Assembly: GCA_036346255.1 (NCBI GenBank) | Contig: CM070619.1 | Location: forward strand, 26,976,342 to 27,040,341 | Direction of reading: 5' to 3' | From: Ampelocalamus luodianensis | Taxonomy: Eukaryota; Streptophyta; Magnoliopsida; Poales; Poaceae | Length of the DNA stretch: 64,000 bases | Shown: positions 44,651 through 54,800 of the stretch, piece after piece | Layout: the number at the start of each line of letters is the position of its first letter | Numbering within the stretch: the first letter of the stretch is position 1 | Notes under the pieces: model-generated | What the model was told of the DNA's origin: nothing | The model's input: only the letters and a program-made list of their open reading frames with translations | Databases searched by the model: none | Position numbers and translations under genes: made by a program

Positions 44651-46060
44651 AAGATCCTCGTCGAATGTCACCGATCAAACACCGACTCTACGCATCAAAG
44701 ATATGTATTGATTGATGATCATGTTTCACCTGGCCATGGATATAGAGATATCGAATCGATAATGTGAACACATGTTAGAGAACATGGGGTTGGATTGACC
44801 CACCTTGAGACACTATTGAGATTGTTATGATCCCGTGTCATAAGTTGGTCTCAAGCAATGATGATGTATAATCTTAGACTCGAGATCAAAGATAGTTCCC
44901 TACATGTGTAATAGCACTTTAGGGTTGCCAAACGCTACTCGTGAATCGAGTAGTTATAAAGGTAGCTGGCATGCTATGAAACATGCGAGGGATGTGACTG
45001 GCCTGATATGGGATTTGCCCTCCTAACATAACAGAGAGATGTCTCTCGCCCTCAAGTAGCTCTGATAAAGAAAGTGTATGGCCATGCTACTAGTGGTCAA
45101 GTGTTCGACCATGTAAGGTTATCCGACAACTCGATTGAGAAAGTATTAAACAGTCCATGGATGACACATTATCTCACCCGAGTTCAAATCGGATATCGTG
45201 AGGCAAAGGGAAAATACTAGAGTAAGTCGCTAGTTCGATCACCCGCATAAGTCGTATGGTGATACGAGCAAGTCGTAGACTGATCGAACGAAATCACAGA
45301 GTGGTCAAAACCTGGTCGTAAGGAGTTATGAACTGGTCGTGACCGAGTGCGAACTGGTCGTATAAAGATAGGACCTGGTCGTAAGTGATGAGGACCTAGT
45401 CGTAGATCATATTGCATTAAGGTTCGTCCGATATAATTTGTGTGTATTCGAGAATCGTTATGTCCTGCTAGGGACCGCTACGACTTGTGGTCGGAAAGGA
45501 TTTTTGAGTCACGACCGATTACACATAAACCTAACGGGTCACACACTTAATGGGATGGAACAAACCAAGTAACGCAATATTTATTCTAAATGTGTTCAGA
45601 TAGGATCCGACACAGGACACTATATAAGGAGATGCTTGAGGCTGTTTTTGGGGTGACGAGAGAAAGACACGTGAGTTGTTTTCCACCAAAACCCTAGCCG
45701 ACATCTTCTTGAGAGAGCCTTCCCGTGCGACTTGGTGCTAGCACACCGGCGTACGGTTGTTCCTTCCTTGGACGTGTGGATACCGTAGAGGCGCTACTGC
45801 GGTCGTTGTTGCGCTGAGGACGATCTGTGATCTTCACAAGGAACTGTGGAGGCTGCTGGAGGAGACGATCGACTTCGAGGACGTTGACGATCATCTACGA
45901 CCACTACATCGACGCTGCTCATCGCCTGACTAGGCTACTCCGATTTACTTCGCCGCATCAGGTTCGTCGGTAATGATCGTGATCATCTATCTTGCTTGGC
46001 ATCCCGGTTTACGTGGAAGAAATTTTGAATTATTGCTAGCGAGCCTACCCGATCCCTACA
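44651..46060 (+). repeat. Copia 3' LTR, second part
   Basis: It resumes the copia LTR with ATCCTCGTCGAATGTCACC and runs to GATCCCTACA. It is collinear with 17085-18457 and has the TATA box ACTATATAAGG at 45619-45629. About 20 bases of the LTR around the gypsy insertion point are missing compared with the 5' LTR. Confidence 0.9.
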
Positions 46061-49000
46061 AGACTTAGTATGCAAAAGTTATGGCTAAAACAATTCTTCT
46101 CACCGACTAATTCCGTGACATTTCTATCTCATATCGCTCATGGCATAAATTTCTAGAATGATCTAGAGTCCAAATTTTTATGGTAGGCAGTGTTAAGACA
46201 TTCTAAGAACAGTAAAAATTGACTTTGCACAATTTGGAGTTAAAATGAATTAGTTATGATTTTTCTAAGTTGTAAAACTAGTATATATCACTTTTCAGAA
46301 CATAAACAAGGGCAAAGCCTATTTCACATTAAAGCATGTCTACAGAGAAATTTTACCACTTTGAGTTTGCTCACTTGGAATTACAGAAAAAGTTATGCAT
46401 TTTATAAGTTAATGAATTTTCTAGGCAATATTTAATGTTGAGACAAGTTAATACAACTTACATTAGTTTCGCTACAAAAAGTGCCTAAATTCATTTTCAA
46501 ATTGAAGTTCACTGACACAAAGCTAGTGCAATTGGAATCATTCAAAAGGAGTTATAAAGGAGAAAGTTATACACTTTTGAAATTTACATTAAATATAAAA
46601 CACAACTAAAAGCCCTCGCTTCAAAAATAAAAACCAACCCAACCCGGAGGTCGTGGGCCGTCGATCCACAATCACACGGCTCACAATCTCGAGCGCAAAG
46701 ACACCGAAAGACCTCTTCTCGCATTGGGAGGTCCGGGCCGCTGAGATTAGATCCAACGGCCACGACCAAAGGCATGCACGCCAGACGCAGAGGAGGTCCT
46801 CGCGCTTACAGTGGCCGGACCGCTGATCAAGATCGGGCGTCCAGAGCTCTTTCACCTACGGCTAAAGTTCACCCGAGGAGGTCCCACGGCTAAGATCTCG
46901 CAAGGGAGGTGTCTTAACTGGCCAAGATCAAACGAAGGAGGTCCCGCAGAAGTCAACCGAGGGACACCGGATAGCTGGGATTTCACCGAGGAGGTCATGG
47001 ATGGCCAAGATTTACGCGGGAGGTCCTACGCGAAGGTGGTTTTAACGGAGGAGATCCGACGGCTAGGATTTCGACGAGAGGTCCTAAACGCCTGGATTTA
47101 ACGAGGAGGTCCGCAAGGACAAGGTTTCAACAGAAGAGATCCGACAGCACGATCACCCTAGGGAGGTCCTGGACGGTTCAGATTAAAGCGAGGGAGGTCT
47201 TTTGCAAAGAGGACCCTGAGGAGGCCCTGGGTGGTCTGCAAAGTGACCGAGGTGGTCTTTTTTGTAGAAGAGGTCCTAGAGGCCGGATTTAACCAGGTGA
47301 TCCTAGACTACTGGGATCAAAACAAGAGGGGAGGTCCGGCGCTAGGATTTTACAGAGAAGGATCCCACGGCCAAAAAGCTAACTGAGGAGGTCCGGATGG
47401 ATAGGATGTGCACGAGGAGATCTTGATGGTCGAGATTTATAGGAAAAGAGGTCCTAGCGCTAGGTTTTAACAGAGGAAGATCCTAGGGTTAAGACTTCAC
47501 CCACTGAGGTCCTCAACGGATGAGATCTACCCTAGGAGGTCCCGGGACTTAGGATTTGCACAAAACACTCTACGGCATGCATCTAACTTGGGGTGATCTT
47601 TAACTGCCACGATTACACCTAGGAGGTCGGGACTTAGAAGGCACGCGTGTTTTGGTCGGCAAGACAAGATTAATGAGCAACCCTGACAACATTAATGCCA
47701 ATCATTAGACTATGATTCCTCGCCCGAGCACGACACTGCAAAACACGCAGTTTGGTTTTTAGCTCACCGCCGCGACGGGACCTCGCGGTGAAAACCAAAA
47801 GCACGGCTAGGTTCCGAATAGTAAGGAGAACCTACAGATGCCAAAAGCTACACCTAAAACACCTCCTACCGGCGGCTAGCCGGAGATGACCGCCGGAGAC
47901 AAAATACAGCCAAAACGAAAAACTAACTAGATCTAAAAGAACCGGGTTTCCAATACTAAGGTACCAACCTGGACCGAAGAGGTCCAGGAGGGTCACAAGA
48001 ACTCCGTGATCGTGGTGCTCACGAGATGAGGAAGACGACACTCTCAACCACGAAAGCAACTCCCAAATTGTCAACCTCTGGAAGGTTAAACAAACAAGTT
48101 AGGGAGGCTTGACGGGACCAAGACGACAAGACGACACGCCAAGATTGCAATATTGAACCACCGGAGCTCGAGGTCGCCGAGAGCTCCAAAGTGCAAAGAA
48201 TGGTGGCCGAGGCTCTGAAGTTTTGAGCGCAAGTGTACCGGGAGAAGAACTAGGTTGCGTAAAGAGGGTCTTAAAGACACTTAGAGAGGAAGCTTGGAGT
48301 TCTAACATAGCCGAGAGCCAAGGAAAACATTTGCAATGCCACCCGAGTGCACCGAGCTAGGTACATCGAAATGATGGGAGTAGGTAACAGTGGAGACTTT
48401 TGGGAAAAAGGTGTCACACGAATTAAAGGTGGTCAGAGATAGCCATTGACAAGAGCAAGAAATGACAAGGCACTGCTCAAAACTGCTCTAGTTCTGACAC
48501 ACACACATGCGTGTGAAAAACGAGGATGACCAGTCCCGGAGGTCCTACCAATGCTGAACAACCCGGGATGACTGGCCAAAGAATGCCACGGCTAAAACGG
48601 GCGCTGAGACCCAGCCAGAGAGGTTGGGATGGTTGGATTAGAATCGAAGGGCTCAGATTTTAAGTGAGACTCAGAGGTCCTAACACTTAGGGGAGGTATG
48701 AGCCCCAGATATGAAGATAGAAGGCCCACGATCACCCAAATGCTAGGGGTGGTCGAGGAGGTCTTTTGAGGATGCCTAAAGGTGGTCTTTGCAAAAGATG
48801 CAAAGGAGGTCCTATGGGAGGTCCCGAGGGTTGTCTTTGCAAAAAGGACCTGAGGAGGTTCTCTGCAGTGGGAAGTCTTTACAAAGACCAGAGAGGAGGT
48901 CTTTGAGGAGATCCCGAAGATCTAAACCGTAGGACAAGAATCCAACGGCTGAGGTGGTCTAGGCGGTTGAGTTCAACCAAGATTCGTAGTCTCGACTCAA

Positions 49001-49375
49001 ACCAACCCAAGGTTGACTTAGGTTTCATTTGAGCCGAGAACTTTGAGGAATTTTAGAGATAGCAAACTAATTCCAAAATTTATGAAATTTTTACAGTAGC
49101 TTGCTAATTCTGAGATGAATCTGTGAAAAATTTCAGAGGTTTTTATGCTGAGCATTTTTCCCAGAAATTTTCCCAAGGTTCAGATTTAGATTTTGACCAA
49201 GGGTCAGATAAGAAGGGTTATGACTTTAGCCAATGTGGAGGTGTGGGTGTTTGATTCCCTACAATTCCTTTACAAGAATTGCAGAGAAGCTCAAAACTTC
49301 AAGATGTAAGAAAAAGTTTTAATTTCTACTCATTTTCTTACATTTAAAACACAAGTACAGAATTGGGATGTTACA
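46061..49375 (-). repeat. LTR1, right part (5' portion of the minus-strand LTR)
   Basis: It continues the LTR cut at 16912, opening with the second AGACT duplication and ending GATGTTACA, the reverse of the TGTAACATC start. It is collinear with 53701-57016 of LTR2. It contains the minisatellites at 46710-47640 and 48740-48960. Confidence 0.9.
46710..47640 (-). repeat. Minisatellite of about 30 bp units (GGAGGTCC) in LTR1
   Basis: About twenty units occur, each with a GGAGGTCC-like box and then, in the best units, ACGGCTAAGAT and an ACCGAG/ACGAG end; spacing is mostly 25-45 bp. A variant unit with GGTCTTTTGCAAAGAGGACC lies at about 47190-47260. A second cluster of the TTTGCAAA variant is at about 48740-48960. 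The units are degenerate, so the array is old or evolving fast. Confidence 0.82.
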
Positions 49376-49391
49376 AAACCTCCCCCCCCTT
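49376..49391 (-). other. Polypurine tract of the non-autonomous gypsy element
   Basis: On the minus strand AGGGGGGGGAGGTTT directly precedes the LTR start TGTAACATCCC. The run of eight G is longer than in the copy at 57017-57028. Confidence 0.85.
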
Positions 49392-49560
49392 ACAAAAATC
49401 TCGTCCCGAGATTTGGCTCGCTCGGGAAAGAAAGAGGGGTAGTCTGCAGGCAAATGATCTTCCCGTGCCCAAGTAGCTTCATCCTTGGAACGATTTGATC
49501 ACTGAACTTCAAGGAATTTTGATAGCATGATTCCCCTGAGACAAAGAGCTCAGCCAAGCG
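49392..49560 (-). pseudogene. Remnant pol C-terminus (chromodomain-like tail)
   Basis: On the minus strand the stretch next to the PPT reads FLEVQ-SNRSKDEATWARED, then DYPSFFPE and RDEIFV-GG. It matches the last residues of the pol gene of the plus-strand element (DEATWERED, DYPSFFSE at 5180-5248). No integrase or RT precedes it. It is a leftover of an internal deletion joining protease to the end of pol. A second copy lies at about 57030-57180. Confidence 0.75.
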
Positions 49561-49989
49561 ACCGGTACGAATTTTGGTTCTGACCTGGTAGAAAATGTGC
49601 CACTTTAGTTGGCACGGAGGGACTTACCAGGTTCAGATAAAGCAAGGATTGACAGACTGAGAGATCTTTCTAGATTCAAAAGATGGTGGGGCAAGATCAT
49701 TGCTAGCTGGTGGGGCGATTTGCCTGGTTACTCCACTAATGAACGAGGCCTTAGCTGGATAACTAGCTATACGGAGTCATCCCTCCATAGCTAGTTTGTT
49801 AGGGGAGCTATGACCATTTAGGCCACAGACATTTGAGGCAATAACAGGTAGGTGATGCCCTTAGATGTATGGGGAAGGAAATGTGCTACTAAGTCAAACA
49901 AACGATGACCTCCTGTAAGGCATCTAGGGTTCGGATAGACTAACAAGATTTTTTTAATCGTGGTACCACGCACTGCATAAAAAAAGCAA

Positions 49990-50160
49990 ACAAAGACCAA
50001 CAAAGAAGAAAGATGGGGATATAAGGGAATGAGATGCTCCCGAATTGAATAAAATAGTATCGTGGCAAGAGTTAACAAGAAGCGCATTTAACACGACGCT
50101 GGTACCTCCGAGCTTTCCTAACCGAGATGGAGTTGACTTGATTACGAACGCACTCGTGTC
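49990..50160 (-). pseudogene. Protease start of the non-autonomous gypsy element
   Basis: Minus strand: LNALLVNSCHDTILFNSGASHSLIS, with NSGASHS in place of the usual DSGASHS active site. Frame is lost a few residues later, at SPSFF. The same stretch at about 57660-57760 reads ILFNSRSISFL because of indels. Change of the catalytic Asp to Asn would inactivate the enzyme, consistent with a non-autonomous element. Confidence 0.75.
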
Positions 50161-50189
50161 GCGATGTTTCGCAGTGCATGTGATCGAAT

Positions 50190-51040
50190 CACGCCACTTA
50201 AAAGAAACGAGGTTGCCGCAAGCTTCTTGGAACAAGCATTAGCATAATGACTCGGAGTTTGCAGAGGAAACACGTGACTTCGCTAGATTGCGAGGCCGCC
50301 TCACCGACTTGCGTGTGCACGCGACAGTAACGGCCTCGGAGGACGAGGGGTTGTCAGAATTCTCCTTGGGACCACTATGCGCATAGTGACCCTTATTGTT
50401 GCGTAAGAAACATGTGACATCACCATCCGCTGTCGCTATGCACGATCCTTTAATTTTCTCTTCGCCCCAAAGAACAATGGGATTTTCACCACAACTGAAA
50501 GTCGTGAAAGTATAGACGTAATTTGTCTCGCAGCTCTTCGCATAAATCATCCCGAACTTCTCCGTTTGGAGGCATTGGCGGTTGCGATGCTTAAGCGACG
50601 ACCAAGAAGGGGCAGCAGCTTCTAACGACCGAGATTACCCGTTCATACTACACTCTTGGGAGAGTGGTCGCTTCCTCGCAGAGGAAACAAGTGACTTTGG
50701 CAATGGACAATCCCCGCAAGTGATCTTCATCACAATTGGACAAGCCGTAGTACACTCGCTGCCGAGTGTCCTTCTCACCACAATACCGCGCACCTTAACT
50801 CGCCCTAGTTGGCAATCATGTGACATGACTCTCTTCACCACATCAACAAATAGGAGGTAATCGCATTCCTCTGGGCAATGTGACCAAGATCTGTCACACT
50901 GGCCAGAGGGGAGGCACTTGCAAGCCTTGTCTGGATAGTTGGAGCCAGGGAGATCTCCATCCCAGCCAGCTTGCCAACCTAGTTCACGCACGTCCGTCTG
51001 CACATCCTCGCTATTTAAGAGATGGGTTAGCAATGCAACC
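50190..51040 (-). pseudogene. Truncated gag with several zinc knuckles
   Basis: Only the end of gag remains, but it holds at least three CX2CX4HX4C-type knuckles, each preceded by the same VTCFLC start: near 50680 (CFLCE, ending in PKECS-like residues), near 50415-50370 (CFL-NNKGHYAHS), and near 50265-50220 (CFLCKL-GHYAN-C). Upstream, CDRSWSHCPEEC at about 50910-50870 looks like a fourth. Knuckles bind RNA during packaging, and most gypsy Gags have one. The capsid domain is missing. All three VTCF starts recur in the second internal copy (58330, 58045, 57900). Confidence 0.65.
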
Positions 51041-51813
51041 CAAAACTAGAAGTCGAAGGTGCGAAAGAAAGGCCAAAGACTAGGAGTTCTACTGAAAGTT
51101 GGGGTGGGAATAGATACTAAGATGGATAGGGACGAGCCCGAAGCATGAAGGTAAAGGAAAACCAATTAACATCTCTATGAAATGGACACCAAAAGTTTAA
51201 ACCAACATAAAATCAATGCAAGATCTTCATTTATAGAATCAACTTCCCAGTATGACTAACTCGTATGGAAGAACGAGCAATCAGTTTTAGGAAGGCAATT
51301 TCATAATGCAACCCTTGGTTCAATGCAACCAAAAAGCAAGGTAAAACTACCTAAAGGACTGTTAGGCACTTTAACTAATTCATATCACTTATTACCCTTT
51401 TATCCCCACAAGTTTTAATTGAATTTACTTCTTATTCTCAGCACTATATACTATTAATAGCTAGCTGTCCAGAAATTCTTGCTTGTTGTCCATATTTTGT
51501 CTTCCCTCTTCTGGCCGAATTCTTCATCTCCAGGAGCTCCTAACCTCCTCCAAAAGACAGCTAACACTCCAAATTATAACTCTCATGGGTTACCCAAAAC
51601 CAATTTAATTGATAAAGCAACTATCTTTTGAAAGAAGATGAGAGGGAAAACAATTTTCCAAATTCAACCAAGAATAAGGTGAGAGGAGCAAGCTAAGATA
51701 GATAAGGAGTAAAATTTGAGACTCTACTTAAATTCCATAACCCATTTGACTCTTGAAATTAAGTTTTCAAAATATCCTAAAGACGCACCAAGCTAGGGTT
51801 TTACGGTCAAGAT
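51041..51813 (-). other. 5' leader of the non-autonomous gypsy element
   Basis: Non-coding, AT-rich, between the PBS and truncated gag. About 51370-51600 is homologous, in reverse complement, to 511-720 of the plus-strand gypsy leader. Confidence 0.65.
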
Positions 51814-51825
51814 GGCTCGACACTA
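51814..51825 (-). other. Primer-binding site of the non-autonomous gypsy element
   Basis: On the minus strand TAGTGTCGAGCC lies four bases from the LTR end. It resembles the Met tRNA site TGGTATCAGAGCC with two substitutions and CAG read as CG. Placement next to the LTR end supports it. Confidence 0.6.
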
Positions 51826-51829
51826 ACTT

Positions 51830-54800
51830 TGTGAGGACTCGATTTATTCGACTTGTAATGCTTAGCCTTCCATTGACCCTAGCATCACAAATCAAATAAA
51901 CTAAGCCTCCGAGATATGTATACTTCCTGTAAATGCAGATACACACCTGCTACAAAATCATGCATCAATTCCATACATCACGATAACAAGTCTAGCAAAA
52001 GACGACATAATATAGAGTCATTACAACAAAGGGGCGACTCGCCAAACAACAACAAGAATCATTAACAATGAAGCTAAAGTGCCATAAGATGGCTAAGACA
52101 AAAAACCAACCGGCTAGCCACATAATCATAGGGCAACCGACCGCCGCCAAGCTAGTCGTCCATACCGTAGCAAACTCACTCAAAGTTGATCCCTTTGGGA
52201 TCAACCTTCTTCCTCTCAGCAACAATTAAGCAAAGCAAATGAGTACAAAATTGTACTGCAAGACTTACTGGTAACAAAACCTAGTTACTACTACATGCAA
52301 GCTTTAATCAAAGGATAAGGCTCAAGGTTAGTTTTCAAAGATGAAGTAAGTTTTATTTGCAATAGATAATAATTTGAAGGCAATTTTAACAATTTGAAAT
52401 TTATTTGCATAAATAATCGCGATACAATAAGTAATAACATACCACAACCTCGAGATGACTAACCCAATAGCCATCACAACCATAGCACGAATTACCCATT
52501 CGCACTCACCCATGTCAAGTTTTAATTTAAAAGGTTGTAGTCTAACTCTTGAAAGACCTTGCAAGCGTGTCCATAATCTAGACGAGGCTATTCGAATAGT
52601 TTTAACCCCGCAGGTGTACCAATGTACCCACACTTCGCATCGCTTTTTGCAAGCTTTATTAGCACACTTCCTTTGGTATGCCAAAGACGCTAAGTCCTAC
52701 GAGACATTTCCAATGGAAAGCGCACTAAGAGTCGCACGATGGGGTTGACCTCAGAGCCACCAAGAAATGGGCTACCAGACCATACGTTGTGGTGGAGTCG
52801 CAAAGCCGGAGTCATTAGCCATTTAGGTAAAGCTAGCCGAACATTTGCAAGACCCCGGTCGGGTGGAGGACCTAGAAAGGAACCACCCTGGCCACGCTTT
52901 GTGATCCTTTTTCTATGAACTACAAACACGACTCATTAATTAATGCCTCCTAAGGTACTAAGTGAAGAGAGGTCCCATTTCCTCTAGTGTGGTTAGCACG
53001 CAAAAATACTTGGTTTAGTGTAACAAGATGTTCGGTCCTTGTTGACTCTGCACCATTCCAGCCACACCCAATTCACAAGATCTTACCATTGTGCCCAAGT
53101 CCAAATCATTTTGTTTTTATTTTTAGTTTTCACAAATAATCATAGCACAAGGCCGAAATCATAAGTCATAATAAGTATTTGTGTGATCAAGGTCATCGAC
53201 TAAGTCGACAACCGCCCAATTCTCCTACCAGAACTAGCATTGCTAAGCATTATATCGCAAAGGCAATAAAGACTATAAATCACCCACCGTGCTCTAATTC
53301 ACCAAAGTGAGGATAATATCCTAGGTAGTGGGTGGGATGAATAATTTCAGGCAACAATGCAATAGGACTAGCTACCTCTTAATCGACACAAAGAAATTAA
53401 TTTTGACACAAAGAAGCATGCATACTTAGGTTTTGCAAACAAGATATTAGACTTTAAAAGTAATAGGAGTAATATGATCAAATGATGTTACACTACTTGC
53501 CTTGTTGTAGATCACTTGTTTGCTGCAGAGGATCCACTCACGTAATCAATAATTCCTTCGGAACCTAACGCGAAAAGGCGATAACCAAATAAGAACAAGA
53601 ACTCCAAATAAAACCCAATAGCAAAAGATATCCAAATACCAAGAAATTTATACAGCAGCAAGATTAAGATTTTAGATAAATTTAGGAACAAGAATTTCTT
53701 CATTTAGACTTAGTATGCAAAAGTTATGGCTAAAACAATTTTTCTCACTGACTAATTCCGATTAATTTCTATCTCATATCAAGTATGGCATAAATTTGTA
53801 GAATGATCTAGAGTCCAAATTTTTATGGTTGGTGTGTTAAGACATTCTAAGAACAGCAAAATTGAGTTTGCACAATTGGGAGTTAAAATGAATTAGTTAT
53901 AATTTTTCTAAGTTGTAAAACTAGTATATATCACTTTTCAGAACATAAACAAGGGCAAAGCCTATTGCACATTAAAGCATGTCTACCAAGAAATTTTACC
54001 AGCTTGAGTTTGCTCAGTTTGAATTACAGAGAAAAAGTTATGCATTTTATAAGTTAATGAATTTTCTAGGCAATATTTAATGTTGAGACAAGTTAATACA
54101 ACTTACATTAGTTTCTCACATGAAAAGTGCCTAAGTTCATTTTCAAATTGAAGTTCGCTTATTACAAAGCTAGTACAATTGGAATAATTCAAAAGGGGTT
54201 ATAAAGAGAAAGTTATACACTTTGAAATTTACATTAAATATAAACACAACTAAAAGCCCTCGCCTTCAAAACTAAAAACCAACCTAACCCGGAGGTCGTG
54301 GGCCTTCGATCCACAATCACACGGCCACAATCTCGGCGCACAAGACCGAAAGACTCTTTCCCGCATTGGGAGGTCCGGGCCGTTGAGATTAGATCCAACG
54401 GCTACGACCTGCATGCACAACACGACGCAGAGGAGGTCCTCGCGCACAGTGGCCGGGACCGCGATCAAGATCGGGTGGTCCAGCTCTAAGGGAGGTCCCT
54501 ACGGCTAAAGTTCACCCGAGGAGGTCCCGCGGCTAAGATCTCGCAAGGGAGGTCTTAACTGGCCAAGATCAAACGAAGGAGGTCCCGGCGTAAGTCAACC
54601 GAGGACACTGGATAGCTAGGATTTCACCGAGGAGGTCATGGATGGCCAAGAATTACGCGGGAGGTCCTACGCATGTGGTTTTAACGGAGGAGATCCGGAC
54701 GGCTAGGATTCCGACGGAGAGGTCCTAAACGGCTCGGATTTAACGAGGAGGCCTGCAAGGACAAGGTTTCAACAGGAAGAGATCTGGACGGCACAGATCA

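Larger units (their letters stand above)
16913..46060 (+). mobile_element. Ty1/copia retrotransposon carrying three nested insertions
   Basis: It is bounded by a perfect 5 bp TSD (AGACT) and LTRs with TGTTAG...CCCTACA ends. After removing the inserts 23559-28364, 28566-32734 and 32953-44650, the element has 5' LTR, PBS, leader, gag, PR, INT, RT, RNase H, PPT and 3' LTR. The order INT before RT defines Ty1/copia. The coding region carries many small indels. All domains are present, so before the nested insertions it was a full-length element. Confidence 0.92.
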
